Assembly (NCBI GenBank): GCA_963764665.1
Contig: CAVXTL010000022.1
Span: forward strand, 1 to 64,000
Source of the DNA: JACVRW01 sp963764665
GTDB lineage: Bacteria; Actinomycetota; Thermoleophilia; Solirubrobacterales; Thermoleophilaceae
Direction: 5' to 3'
DNA: 64,000 nt
Made by a program: the position numbers and the translations under genes. The notes beneath the pieces were generated by a model. That model made no database searches. It was given only the letters and a program-made list of their open reading frames with translations, and was not told where the DNA came from. This document shows positions 42,921 through 52,908 of the stretch, piece after piece. The first letter of the stretch is position 1; each line of letters starts with the position of its first letter.

Positions 42921-43067
42921 ATGGCCGCTGAGCTGCTCAGCGCTCACACCGAGCGGAACGACACGACGGTCAAGGTCCAGGTGGGCGGGAACGGCTTCAA
43001 CGGTCCGTCGACCTTCACCTTCCAGGTGGAAGGCGATCGCGTGGCGCGCATGACGATCCGGGCGTAG
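42921..43067 (+). CDS. Short protein, possible NTF2/SnoaL-like C-terminal remnant
   Basis: A 48-residue frame from ATG 42921, six bases after the previous stop: TVKVQVGGNGFNGPSTFTFQ and VEGDRVARMTIRA. The ending resembles the last two strands of NTF2/SnoaL domains (FxVEGDRIxxMTI). It could be a genuine small protein or the 3' end of a deleted gene. It ends ten bases before the citrate-synthase-like gene. Confidence 0.35.
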   Translation: MAAELLSAHTERNDTTVKVQVGGNGFNGPSTFTFQVEGDRVARMTIRA

Positions 43068-43077
43068 AGTCGCCGCG

Positions 43078-43868
43078 ATGCCGATCGGCAAGGCCGGCCC
43101 GCCCGTCACCCACATCAGTCAGGCCCACGCCGACAGGGTCGAGGTACGTGGACGCGACCTCACGGGCGATCTGATGGGCCGGCTGAGCTTCACCGAGTAC
43201 TTCCATCTGCTGCTCACCGGGGCCGAGCCCACGGAGGAACAGCGCTACTTCCTCGACCTGCTGCTGGTGGCCATCGCCGAGCACGGCATGATGCCCACGA
43301 ACGTGGCTGCACGGATGACGCTCGCGGCCGACCCCGGATCGCTGCAGGGGGCTGTGGCGGCGGGCATCCTCGGCTGCGGCCCGGTGATCCTCGGCACCGC
43401 CGAGGCCTGCGCCCGGCTGCTCGAGGAGGCGCGGCAGAAGGTGGAGTCGGGTGACGAGCCCGCCGCGGCGGCCGAGGAGCTGGCCCGCGCCGTCCACGCA
43501 GCCGGTGACAGGCTGCCGGGGTTCGGCCATCCGGTGCACCGGCCGCTCGACCCGCGCGCCGAGCGGATACTCGAGCTGGCCGACGAGCGCGGCGTGAGCG
43601 GCATCCACGTGGAGCTGGCCCGGCGCATGCGCGAGGGCGTGGCGGCGGCATGGGGCAAGCCGCTCACCATGAACGTGTCGATGCCGATCGCCGCGGTGAT
43701 GCTGGACCTGGGCTTCCCCTCCGCCACCGTCAAGGCGGTGCCGATCCTCGCGCGCACAGCCGGCCTGCTCGCTCATCTGGCCGAGGAGCAGCAGCAGCCG
43801 CTCGGCTTCCTGATGGCCGGCGCCGCGGAGGAGGCCAGCCACTACGAGCCGCCCCAGGACGGTCCCAG

Positions 43869-43872
<4 letters not shown>
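43078..43872 (+). CDS. Citrate synthase-like protein (citryl-CoA lyase type, short form)
   Basis: A 264-residue all-helical protein with citrate synthase landmarks: GRLSFTEYFHLLLTG, IAEHGMMPTNVAARMT (first active-site His), LPGFGHPVHRPLDPRAERIL (second His in GFGHPV) and a late catalytic segment NVSMPIAAVMLDLGFP. It is far shorter than true citrate synthase (about 430 residues) and matches the compact citryl-CoA lyase group. It probably cleaves or forms a C-C bond next to a CoA thioester. Its stop overlaps the start of the CoA ligase gene, which suggests joint function on an acyl-CoA. Confidence 0.82.
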
Positions 43873-45173
<1,301 letters not shown>

Positions 45174-45199
45174 GTCACTAGGTCAAGGAGAGGAAGTCG

Positions 45200-45814
45200 A
45201 TGCAGAAGCTTCAGAGCCAGGGCGTGCACCACATCACGATCGTGGGCGCCTCCCGGCAGACGTCGATCGACTTCTGGGAGGGCGTGCTCGGCATGCCCTT
45301 CGTGTTCGAGCAGCCGAACCTCGACAACGAGTCCGAGAGCCACCTCTACTTCGACCCGGGCGACGGGCGCCTCATCACGATCTTCACGAACGAGGAGCGC
45401 CAGGGGGATCCGGGCCGCACGCCCACGGATCCCGGCTGCGTGCACCACGTGGCGTTCGCGGTCTCGCAGGCCACGTTCCACCAGGCCGTGGACCGTCTCG
45501 ACGAGCGCGGCATCAAGCACAGCGGGGTCAAGGACCGCGGCTTCATGGACTCGATCTACTTCGAGGACCCGCTCGGCCTGCTCATCGAGCTGGCCTCCTA
45601 CCGCTTCGAGCCGCCGGCGGACCACACGCACACCGACGTGCTGCTGGTGGCGCACAAGCTGCGGGTGGAGCGCGGCGACTACAACATCGCCCGCGAGCAC
45701 CTGGCCGACGCGATCGAGGCGCTGGTCACGCGATCACAGGAGTCGCTCTCCGACGACCGCGTCGCCCAAGGACCCCTACAAGTAAGGAGGAGCACATGGC
45801 CGAGAACACGCTGA
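45200..45814 (+). CDS. VOC family protein (extradiol dioxygenase-like)
   Basis: A 204-residue protein behind AAGGAGAGG. The VOC module shows GVHHITIVGASRQTSIDFWEG (first metal His), HLYFDPGDGRLITIF, PGCVHHVAFAVS (second) and DSIYFEDPLGLLIELASY (Glu ligand), as in ring-cleaving dioxygenases and their relatives. The extra C-terminal 50 residues (DVLLVAHKLRVERGDYN) are helical. It probably acts on an aromatic or CoA-linked intermediate made by the preceding ligase; this is inferred from the operon. The end overlaps the GST gene by 19 bases. Confidence 0.8.
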   Translation: MQKLQSQGVHHITIVGASRQTSIDFWEGVLGMPFVFEQPNLDNESESHLYFDPGDGRLITIFTNEERQGDPGRTPTDPGCVHHVAFAVSQATFHQAVDRLDERGIKHSGVKDRGFMDSIYFEDPLGLLIELASYRFEPPADHTHTDVLLVAHKLRVERGDYNIAREHLADAIEALVTRSQESLSDDRVAQGPLQVRRSTWPRTR

Positions 45815-46482
45815 ACATCCTCAAGCCGAGCGTGAACAACCTGACCGCCCGGATCTTCGTTCGGGCCGCCGGGCTCGACTTCGACGAGCAGGACGTCTGG
45901 GGCCAGACCACGACCCCGGAGTTCCTCGACAAGGACCCGGCCCACCTCACTCCGCTGCTCGAGGAGTCGGGGCTGCCCCGGGGCTCGCTCTGGGAGAGCT
46001 GCGCGATCATGCAGTACCTGTGCAACAAGCACGGCCTCGACGAGCTCTACCCGACCGATCCCGGCCGGCGGGCGATGGTGGACAGCGCGATGTTCTACCT
46101 GGTCGGGACGCTCTATCCGCTCGTGGCGCGGGCCACGTATCCGACGCTCGGCTTCCCGCAGTATCCCGGTGAGGTGGCCACCTCCGGCGCCGGCGACGAC
46201 CTCAAGGCGCAGGCCCAGGAGGACGCCACCGCCGCGCTCGCCGAGCCGCTCGACGCCTACCGGGTGTTCTTCCTCGAGGGCCAGCAGTTCATCGGCGGCG
46301 ACGCCCCCTCGATCGCCGACATCCGCCTGGCGGCGACGCTCGAGTTCCTGCGAGCGATCGACTACGAGTTCCCGGACTGGGCCGAGGAGTACATGACCAG
46401 GATGGAGGCCACCCTCGGCGACGCCTACACCGAGCCCGCCACGGACGTGCGCGGGTTCGTGGGCCAGGCGAAGGGGTCGTAA
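45796..46482 (+). CDS. Glutathione S-transferase-like protein
   Basis: This 228-residue protein has AAGGAGGAG before ATG 45796. The N-terminal thioredoxin-like domain (LNILKPSVNNLTARIFVRAAG, LTPLLEESGLPRGSLWESCAIMQYL with the cis-Pro and Glu-Ser thiol-binding motif) is followed by an all-helical C-terminal domain (FFLEGQQFIGGDAPSIADIRL, carrying the N-capping box SIAD). Actinobacteria of this kind usually lack glutathione, so the thiol may be mycothiol or another compound. It is the last gene of the citrate-synthase-like/ligase/VOC operon. Confidence 0.87.
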   Translation: MAENTLNILKPSVNNLTARIFVRAAGLDFDEQDVWGQTTTPEFLDKDPAHLTPLLEESGLPRGSLWESCAIMQYLCNKHGLDELYPTDPGRRAMVDSAMFYLVGTLYPLVARATYPTLGFPQYPGEVATSGAGDDLKAQAQEDATAALAEPLDAYRVFFLEGQQFIGGDAPSIADIRLAATLEFLRAIDYEFPDWAEEYMTRMEATLGDAYTEPATDVRGFVGQAKGS

Positions 46483-46488
46483 CCGCGC

Positions 46489-47745
46489 TCAGGTAACCGG
46501 CTCGGCCTCGATCACGTCCACGGTGTCCGCCGGCACGTTCTGTCGCCGCGACAGGACGAGGAACGGCAGCGCGAGGGCCGAGATTCCGGCGCTGATCAGG
46601 TAGGTCGGACCGTAGCCCCAGGCGTCGGCCGCCTTGCCGAGCGCCGGCTGTGCCCAGACTCCGCCGCTCGAGCCCAGCATCGAGTCGAAGGACAGGATCG
46701 TGGCCCGCTGGCGCGACGGGATCAGGCCGTTGATGTAGGTCTGGCGGATCGGCATCGCCGCGGCGAACAGCAGGCCCCAGATCGCGGTCAGCCCGATCAC
46801 GGGCCAGAAGCTCTCGATGGTCCCGATCAGCGCGAGCGTGGCGGTGCTGACCGCGGCGATGGCGATCAGCGCCGAGGTGCGCCGGTGGAAGAGGCGCCGG
46901 ATCCACGGCGCCGCGAGCCCTCCCAGGATCTGGGCACCCGCCACCAGCGCGGCCGCCAGACCGGCCACCTGGTACGCCTCCGGGTCGCCGTAGAGCTCCA
47001 GGAGATACGGCTGCAGCGCGTAGAAGGCGTAGATGCCGACCCCGCCGGCGAACAGCACCTCGACCATGAGCCACTTGACCGCGGGCACCCGCCAGCCGTA
47101 CTCGATCGAGTCCGAGGCGATCTTTCGCATCTCGTCGAGCGGCCGGCCTCCCTTCTCGGGCGTGAAGCCCACGTCGTGCATGAGCCTGAACGCGACTACG
47201 AACATGACGCCCAGCACCACTCCGCGCAGCACGAACGGCACGCCCAGGCTCGTCTGCTCGGCGATGAACCCTCCGGCCACCGAGCCGGCGAGCATCGCCG
47301 CGCCGGTGACCACCTGGCCGCGCCCGAACACCGACTCGAGCGTGCCGGTGAACCCCGTGGCCGCGAGCGCGTCCACCAGCCACGCCTCGACGGCGCCGGA
47401 GAAGAAGGTGAAGCCCAGGCCGAGGAGGAGCGACGAGATCGCCCACTGCCAGAACGGCGCCTCGATCTGCCACAGCAGCACGTAGAGCAGGGTCGAGGCG
47501 GCCAGCGTGACCGTGCCGAGCAGATACGACGCGCGGCGGCCCACGGTGTCGGCCACGATCCCGGTGGGCACCTCGAACAGCACCATGCCGGCGGTGAAGC
47601 AGGCATTGGCCGCGAACGCCTCCAGGTTCGAGAGCCCGGCGTCCAGCAGGAAGATGGTGTTGATCCCCCAGATCAGGGATGCCGCCAGCGTGTTCCCGAG
47701 CAGGAGCAGGAGGTACGTCCGCTGGATGGAGGCCGAGGTGGGCAC
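46489..47745 (-). CDS. MFS transporter
   Basis: A 418-residue membrane protein with 12 hydrophobic segments. The loop 2-3 motif VPTGIVADTVGRRASYLLG and the mid-protein cytoplasmic loop GGRPLDEMRKIASDS are typical of major facilitator drug and sugar exporters. ATG 47745 opens TSASIQRTYLLLLLGNTLAAS. Proton-coupled export of a small molecule is likely; the substrate is unknown. Its stop lies seven bases from the convergent GST gene and its start diverges from the GNAT gene. Confidence 0.9.
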   Translation of the reverse strand: MPTSASIQRTYLLLLLGNTLAASLIWGINTIFLLDAGLSNLEAFAANACFTAGMVLFEVPTGIVADTVGRRASYLLGTVTLAASTLLYVLLWQIEAPFWQWAISSLLLGLGFTFFSGAVEAWLVDALAATGFTGTLESVFGRGQVVTGAAMLAGSVAGGFIAEQTSLGVPFVLRGVVLGVMFVVAFRLMHDVGFTPEKGGRPLDEMRKIASDSIEYGWRVPAVKWLMVEVLFAGGVGIYAFYALQPYLLELYGDPEAYQVAGLAAALVAGAQILGGLAAPWIRRLFHRRTSALIAIAAVSTATLALIGTIESFWPVIGLTAIWGLLFAAAMPIRQTYINGLIPSRQRATILSFDSMLGSSGGVWAQPALGKAADAWGYGPTYLISAGISALALPFLVLSRRQNVPADTVDVIEAEPVT

Positions 47746-47793
47746 GTCCTAGTGACCGGGCGCGCGCCGCGGACTCATCGCTACGGTCCGGCG

Positions 47794-48324
47794 ATGCACG
47801 CCCGCAGCGTGACGCTACTGATCGCCGACCTTCCGGTGCTCGATGCCGCGCTGGAAGGGCCGGGGGCGCTCTCCCGAGCGCTCGGTGGATGCGCGGTGGC
47901 GGATGGCTGGGAGGGCTTCCCGGAGGCCGTTCCGGCCGCGCGCGGCAGCCTGGCTGCGGATCCGGACAGCGGGCGCTGGGGCACCCGGCTGTTCATCCTC
48001 GAGGACCCGCGCACGCTCGTGGGCTGGGGCGGGTTCAAGGGCGCGCCCGCGGACGGCGTGGTCGAGGTCGGGTACGCCGTGGCGCCCGCGTTCCGAGGGC
48101 GTGGGATCGCCGGCGACGCGGTGCGGCAGATGCTCGGCGACGGGTTCTCGGTGGACGGGATCGAGGCCGTGATCGCGCACACGCTCGCCGAGCCGGGGCC
48201 GTCCACGCGGGTGCTCGAGAAGAGCGGCTTCACGAACGAAGGCGAGATGGACGCAGGCGAGGACGGCCAGGTGTGGCGCTGGCGCCGCGAGCGCTCAACG
48301 CGCCAGGCCGAGCACCTCGCGTAG
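47794..48324 (+). CDS. GNAT family N-acetyltransferase
   Basis: This 176-residue protein has the acetyl-CoA-binding core VEVGYAVAPAFRGRGIAGDA (motif A, with RGRGIA), then IEAVIAHTLAEPGPSTRVLEKSGF (motif B), typical of RimJ/RimL-type acetyltransferases. The preceding strand TRLFILEDPRTLVGWGGFKG matches. Its substrate may be an amino group of a protein or small molecule. The last 30 bases overlap the end of the convergent ABC permease gene. Confidence 0.87.
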   Translation: MHARSVTLLIADLPVLDAALEGPGALSRALGGCAVADGWEGFPEAVPAARGSLAADPDSGRWGTRLFILEDPRTLVGWGGFKGAPADGVVEVGYAVAPAFRGRGIAGDAVRQMLGDGFSVDGIEAVIAHTLAEPGPSTRVLEKSGFTNEGEMDAGEDGQVWRWRRERSTRQAEHLA

Positions 48325-49467
48325 CTTCGCCGGGCGCCCCATCCGCAGGATCGAGCGCTCGTAGATCCGCGCGCAGACCCCGAGCATCAACGCGACGCTC
48401 ACCATCAGCACACCTAGGGACAGGACGATCTCGATCGCCCCGGCCTCGCCCAGCGCCACGCGCGCGGGCATCGCGATGGGAGACGAGATCGGGACGATGG
48501 ACACCACGACCGCCAGCGTCGACGACGGGTCGTCAAGGGCCGGCAGGACCACCAGGTAGGAGGCGATGAGGAGGAAGGTCAGCGGGGTGCTGGATGCCTG
48601 GAGGTCCTCCTGGCGCGACACCGACACGCCGGCGATCGCGTACAGCGTGGCGTAGAAGGCGTACCCGAACAGGAACCAGACGAGCGCCACCCCGAGCGCA
48701 CCGAGCACGGAGCCGGTGAGCTCCACGGCCCCGCTGGCGGCCGCCAGGCTCAGGCCCACCACCCCGGCCAGGAGCAGCTGCGTCAGGCCGAGCAGACCGA
48801 TCCCGACGATCTTCCCGGTCAGAAGCGACCGCGGGTTGATCGCCGCAAGGAGCACCTCCACCACCCGCGACGCCTTCTCCTCCACCACGCCGGTGGCCAC
48901 CGCTATTCCGAAGACGATGAGCTGGCCGTACAGGAGTAGCGACGCCGTGAACGCGACTCCATAGCTGCCGTCGTCGTCGTCCGGCTCCAGTGCTCTCGTC
49001 CTGAGCGGTGGCGGGTCGAGCGCCCGGCGCACCTCGTCTCGGTCGAGCCCCTCGCCGCGGAGGGACTCCACCGATCGCACCTGACGCGCGCTGACCTGCA
49101 GGAGCTGCGCCAGCTCCTCGGGCGGGTCCTCGCGCGCGATCAGCTCCCCATCGACCACCGCCGCGTCCACCTCCTCGTCGCGGACGGCGGCGCGGGCCTG
49201 AGCCGCGCTCGCGAACTCGCGTGCGTCGACCCGCACGTCGAACTGGCGCTCGAGCGAGCGCGCCGTCCGGACGATCGCCGACGACTCGGCGCCGGAGGCG
49301 CCGACGTCGAAGCTCTCGGGGTCGTCTCCGCCGAGCACGCCAGCGAGGATCGCGGCCACCGCCACAAGTCCGACGATGATCGCCGTAGAGATCTGGAAGC
49401 TGCGCTGGCGGATGCGCTCGCTGAGCTCTCGCCGCGCCACCAGCATCATCGCCCGGCGGTCGCTCAT
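48295..49467 (-). CDS. ABC-2 type transporter permease (NatB-like)
   Basis: A 390-residue membrane protein: a short N-terminal cytoplasmic start (RRAMMLVARRELSERIRQRS), helix 1 (FQISTAIIVGLVAVAAILAG), a large extracellular domain (about residues 50-165), then five C-terminal helices with EEKASRVVEVLLAAINPRSL (the EEK coupling motif) after the first. This is the NatB type of ABC exporter. ATG 49467 overlaps the ATPase stop by ATGA. The exported substrate is unknown; sodium or a peptide or lipid is possible for the family. Confidence 0.87.
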   Translation of the reverse strand: MSDRRAMMLVARRELSERIRQRSFQISTAIIVGLVAVAAILAGVLGGDDPESFDVGASGAESSAIVRTARSLERQFDVRVDAREFASAAQARAAVRDEEVDAAVVDGELIAREDPPEELAQLLQVSARQVRSVESLRGEGLDRDEVRRALDPPPLRTRALEPDDDDGSYGVAFTASLLLYGQLIVFGIAVATGVVEEKASRVVEVLLAAINPRSLLTGKIVGIGLLGLTQLLLAGVVGLSLAAASGAVELTGSVLGALGVALVWFLFGYAFYATLYAIAGVSVSRQEDLQASSTPLTFLLIASYLVVLPALDDPSSTLAVVVSIVPISSPIAMPARVALGEAGAIEIVLSLGVLMVSVALMLGVCARIYERSILRMGRPAKLREVLGLAR

Positions 49468-50354
49468 CTCTCCACCACCTCCCGGAACAGCTCTGCGAGC
49501 GTGGGGCGCACCGGGGCGAACGTGTGCACCGGTCCTGCGCGGCGGGCGGCGTCGAGCACCAGTTGGTCGTCTGCCCCGTCGTCGAGCTCGAGCAGCACTC
49601 CTCTCTCGTCGCCTGCCAGGACCCGTACCCCGGGCACGCCCTCGAGCCACCCGTTGGACTCCGCGTCGAGGTCCACCCGGAGCCGCGGCAGCGAGCGCTC
49701 AGCCCGCAGCTCGTCCACCCGGCCCGCGGCCACGAGCCGGCCGCCGTCGACGATGGCCACGCGGTCGCAGAGGCGCTCCACGAGCTCGAGCTGGTGGGAC
49801 GAGAAGATGACCGCGACGCCGTCGGCCGCACGCTCCTTGAGCACCTCGGCCATCACGTCGGTGCCGATCGGATCGAGTCCCGAGAAGGGCTCGTCCAGGA
49901 TCAGGGCGCTCGGGTCGTGCACCAGCGCCGCGGCAAGCTGGACCCGCTGCTGGTTCCCCAGCGACAGCTCCTCCACCCGCTGGGTGGCCCGCTCCTCGAG
50001 CCCGAGACGGTCGATCCAGCGCTCCGCGGCCTCGGCTGCCTCGCCCTGGCTGCGGCCGTGCAGGGACGCGAGGTAGCGGAGCTGGCGATCCACTCGCATC
50101 TTGGGGTAGAGGCCGCGCTCCTCGGGCAGGTAGCCGAACCGGCTCCGGTCCTCGCGCGTGGCCGCCGCGCCCTGCCACCGAACCTCGCCCGAGTCCGGCT
50201 CGAGCACGCCGAGCGCGATGCGCATGGCCGTGGTCTTGCCCGCGCCGTTGGGACCGACGAATCCGAGCACCTCTCCCTCGGGCACCTTCAGGGTGAGACC
50301 GTCCAGCGCCACGGTCTGCCCGTAACGCCTGCTCAGGTCGAGAAGCTCGAGCAC
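49464..50354 (-). CDS. ABC transporter ATP-binding protein (NatA-like)
   Basis: This 296-residue protein has Walker A GPNGAGKTT, the Q-loop region GYLPEERGLYPKMRV, signature LSLGNQQR and Walker B ALILDEPFSGLDP, with the H-loop FSSHQLELVE. A C-terminal extension of about 90 residues (RSLPRLRVDLDAES, then TFAPVRPTLAELFREVVE) is usual for NatA/DrrA-type exporters. ATG 50354 begins the gene pair with the downstream permease, joined by ATGA overlap. Confidence 0.92.
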   Translation of the reverse strand: MLELLDLSRRYGQTVALDGLTLKVPEGEVLGFVGPNGAGKTTAMRIALGVLEPDSGEVRWQGAAATREDRSRFGYLPEERGLYPKMRVDRQLRYLASLHGRSQGEAAEAAERWIDRLGLEERATQRVEELSLGNQQRVQLAAALVHDPSALILDEPFSGLDPIGTDVMAEVLKERAADGVAVIFSSHQLELVERLCDRVAIVDGGRLVAAGRVDELRAERSLPRLRVDLDAESNGWLEGVPGVRVLAGDERGVLLELDDGADDQLVLDAARRAGPVHTFAPVRPTLAELFREVVER

Positions 50355-50384
50355 TCCCAGACCTCTTCCCGGCCCACCCCGGCC

Positions 50385-51092
50385 CTACACAAGGTCCGCC
50401 AGGCGTGCCACCGCCCGCCCAAGCTCGCCGCGCGGCTCGCGGCCGCCGAGAGCCAGCTGGGCGCCCATCCGAGAGCGCGGCAGGGTCACCACGGCGCGCC
50501 CGCTCCAGCGGCCGGTCTCGGGACCGTTGAGGACGAGGAGGGGCTCTGGCCCTACCCGGGCGAGGCACGCGGCTGCCACCGGGGCCAGCGCCGGCTCCGT
50601 GGCGCCGGACGCCACGAGGACCATGCAGTCCGCGAGGGCGGCGGACCGCCCGCCCAGCGCGGCCGACCCGGCATCCAGCACGAGCGGGGCGAAGTGGCGC
50701 GCGCAATCGGCCAGTGCCAGCGCATCCGCCCCGGCGACCAGGCAGAGCCGGCCGACGGCGCGCGTGGCGGCGCGCGGGACGTCGGCGAGGGAGCGTGCAA
50801 GGCGCGTGGCCGCGGGCGTGGCCACGGCCATCCCCGATCCGGGCAGCTCGCAGGACACGGCGGCCGCTCCGGCCGGGTCCCGGGCGCCCAGCTCGGCCGC
50901 AAGGGCGCGCGCGACCACCGTGGAACCGCAGCCGGGCGCGAGTCCGAAGACCGCGATCACCGGCCGTGGACCGGCGGCGCGCGCGCTCGTGACCGGCTCG
51001 GGATCGGCCGGCTCGAGCAGCCAGGAGCCGGCCGCGCTCAAAGCGGCGCCGGCCAGACCGCGTGGACCCGGGGACGCACGGAGCGGACTCAC
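50385..51092 (-). CDS. P-loop protein of a TadE-linked operon (CpaE/Soj-like)
   Basis: A 235-residue protein beginning with GTG 51092, overlapping the TadE stop by GTGA. VIAVFGLAPGCGSTVVARAL is a deviant Walker A like that of MinD/CpaE ATPases, followed by LVLDAGSAALGGRS, ADCMVLVASGATEPALAPVA and LLVLNGPETG. The Gly-Cys-Gly-Ser loop lacks the usual deviant lysine pair, so ATP binding is doubtful. CpaE-type proteins localise Tad/Flp pilus machinery. Here it follows two TadE-like genes, so I infer a role in the same surface structure. Family assignment is tentative. Confidence 0.6.
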   Translation of the reverse strand: MSPLRASPGPRGLAGAALSAAGSWLLEPADPEPVTSARAAGPRPVIAVFGLAPGCGSTVVARALAAELGARDPAGAAAVSCELPGSGMAVATPAATRLARSLADVPRAATRAVGRLCLVAGADALALADCARHFAPLVLDAGSAALGGRSAALADCMVLVASGATEPALAPVAAACLARVGPEPLLVLNGPETGRWSGRAVVTLPRSRMGAQLALGGREPRGELGRAVARLADLV

Positions 51093-51424
51093 GGGGCCAC
51101 CGTCGCGTGGGCCTCGACGACCAGCCTGTCGGCCACGGCGCGCAGCGCCGCCGGCGGCCGCATCCTCACACCCACCCGGCCGCCGTCCACAGCGATCTGC
51201 ACCCGCGCCCGCGCCCAGCCGGGCAGGGCCTCGCGGACGCCGTCGCGCGGGTCTGCTCCGGCGGCCAGCGCCAGCGCGCCGGCCTCCGCCGCCGTGCCGG
51301 CGAGCACCTGGGCGTAGCCCACCGCCAGCAGCTGGAGGCACGCGAGAGCAACCGCGAGGAGGGCGGGGAGCATCCCGATCAGCTCCACGGTGGCCTGGCC
51401 GTCCTCCCGGCGCCCGGCCGTCAC
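51089..51424 (-). CDS. TadE-like pilus-assembly protein 2
   Basis: A 111-residue protein from GTG 51424. The N-terminal DGQATVELIGMLPALLAVALA is the classic TadE motif (Gly-Gln-Ala-Thr-Val-Glu before one transmembrane helix); the rest would be outside the membrane. Family members are minor pseudopilins of Tad/Flp pili. Its start overlaps the stop of the previous TadE gene and its stop overlaps the P-loop gene, so the three are translationally coupled. Confidence 0.78.
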   Translation of the reverse strand: MTAGRREDGQATVELIGMLPALLAVALACLQLLAVGYAQVLAGTAAEAGALALAAGADPRDGVREALPGWARARVQIAVDGGRVGVRMRPPAALRAVADRLVVEAHATVAP

Positions 51425-51789
51425 TCCGAGCGCCCGAGCGACGAGGTGGCGGCAACGCTGACGGGCGCCTGCCAGGCGGGCATCAGGAGCGGCACGCGAA
51501 CCGAGACGCGCACGCCTCCGCCGCGAAGGCGGCGAACGCCGAGCCCCTCCTCGAGCGAGCGCGGGAGCGCGCTGCGCGCCCCTGCCTCCGCGCTGCGCCC
51601 CACCGCATCCGCTCGGGCCGCCACGCGCGCGGCGTGGGCGCACAGCCACAGGGCGTGGCCGGCCAGCGCGAGCTGCCAGGCCACCGCGGCCGCCAGCAGG
51701 ACGAGCGGCAGCGCCGCGACGAGCTCCACCGACGCCTGACCGCGCTCACCGCCGGGCCGTGGCTGGGGGAAAACCGTGGAGGGACTCAT
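51421..51789 (-). CDS. TadE-like pilus-assembly protein 1
   Basis: A 122-residue protein with the TadE motif ERGQASVELVAALPLVLLAA followed by a single helix and a Pro/Arg/Gly-rich extracellular part. It is the first gene of a compact three-gene operon (TadE, TadE, P-loop protein). No pilin, TadA ATPase or TadBC membrane gene is visible nearby, so the rest of the Tad system must be elsewhere or missing. It starts 42 bases from the divergent monooxygenase gene. Confidence 0.75.
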   Translation of the reverse strand: MSPSTVFPQPRPGGERGQASVELVAALPLVLLAAAVAWQLALAGHALWLCAHAARVAARADAVGRSAEAGARSALPRSLEEGLGVRRLRGGGVRVSVRVPLLMPAWQAPVSVAATSSLGRSE

Positions 51790-51867
51790 CGCCGGTGAGC
51801 CTCTCGGCCGGCGGGAGACGGCTCAACACGGGTGTGTGACAGCTGCGCAACAACTACCCTCGAAGCC

Positions 51868-52908
51868 GTGCCCGAGCTCCTCCTCAACGTGCTCGACCAG
51901 TCTCCGATCTCAGAGGGGTCGACCGGGCCGGACGCCCTTCGCAACACGCTCGACCTCGCCCGGCTGGCGGACGGGCTCGGGTATCACCGCTACTGGCTCG
52001 CGGAGCACCACGGCACGCCCACGCTCGCCTGCGCGAGCCCGGAGGTGCTGATCGGCCCGATCGGCGCGGGCACCGAGCGCATCCGCGTGGGCAGCGGCGG
52101 CGTGATGCTCCCCCACTACAGCCCGCTCAGCGTGGCGGAGCGCTTCAGCATCCTGAGCGGGCTGTACCCCGGCCGGATCGACCTCGGGATCGGGCGCGCG
52201 CCGGGCACCGACCAGCTGACCATGCTGGCGCTCCAGCGCGACCGGCGCCAAACCGCCCCGGACGACTTCCCGCAGCAGCTCACCGAGCTGCTCGCCTACC
52301 TCGAGGACGAGATGCCGGCGGACCATCCGTTCGCGCGGCTGAGTGCGTCGCTCCCGGGCGTGCCGCACCGGCCCGAGGTCTGGCTGCTCGGCTCATCCCC
52401 GCAGAGCGGGATCTGGGCCGGCGAGCTCGGGCTCCCCTATTCCTTCGCCGACTTCATCAACCCGAACGGCGCCGAGATCGCGGCGGAGTACCGCCGGCGC
52501 TTCGAGCCCTCCGCGCGCTCCGAGGCGCCGCGGGTGGCCGTGGGCGTGATGGCCGTGTGCGCGGACACCGACGAGGAGGCCGAGCGGCTCGCGTCCAGCA
52601 GCCGGATGGCGTTCTCGCTGCTCCGCATGGGACGGCTCGTGCCGGTGCCGCCGGTCGAGAAGGCGCTGCGTTACCTCGAGACGCGCGAGCGGCGCCCCGG
52701 CGGCTCCGGCCGCCGCGCCGTGATCGGCTCACCGGAGACCGTGCGCCAGGGGCTCCGGGAGGTGGCGAGCGAGTACGCCGCCGATGAGCTCACGGTGCTG
52801 ACGATCACCCACGAGCACGAGGCGCGCCGGCGCTCTTACGAGCTGATCGCCGAGGCCTTCGCCCTCGAGGGCGCCACTGCCGGCGCCGCCGCCGCCGCTC
52901 AGCCGTAG
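51868..52908 (+). CDS. LLM class flavin-dependent oxidoreductase (luciferase-like)
   Basis: About 346 residues from GTG 51868 (PELLLNVLDQSPISEGSTG); GTG 51832 would add 12 residues with no homology. The luciferase-like TIM barrel shows LADGLGYHRYWLAEHHGTP, IRVGSGGVMLPHYSPLSVAE, LYPGRIDLGIGRAPGTD and a C-terminal VIGSPETVRQGLREV. It belongs to the MsnO8/YhbW-like group that uses reduced flavin and oxygen to oxidise a substrate that is unknown here. It stands alone, divergent from the TadE operon. Confidence 0.9.
   Translation: MPELLLNVLDQSPISEGSTGPDALRNTLDLARLADGLGYHRYWLAEHHGTPTLACASPEVLIGPIGAGTERIRVGSGGVMLPHYSPLSVAERFSILSGLYPGRIDLGIGRAPGTDQLTMLALQRDRRQTAPDDFPQQLTELLAYLEDEMPADHPFARLSASLPGVPHRPEVWLLGSSPQSGIWAGELGLPYSFADFINPNGAEIAAEYRRRFEPSARSEAPRVAVGVMAVCADTDEEAERLASSSRMAFSLLRMGRLVPVPPVEKALRYLETRERRPGGSGRRAVIGSPETVRQGLREVASEYAADELTVLTITHEHEARRRSYELIAEAFALEGATAGAAAAAQP

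Noticed and set aside
51089..51789. A full Tad pilus locus
   Set aside because: Only two TadE-like genes and one P-loop gene are present; neighbours on both sides are unrelated.
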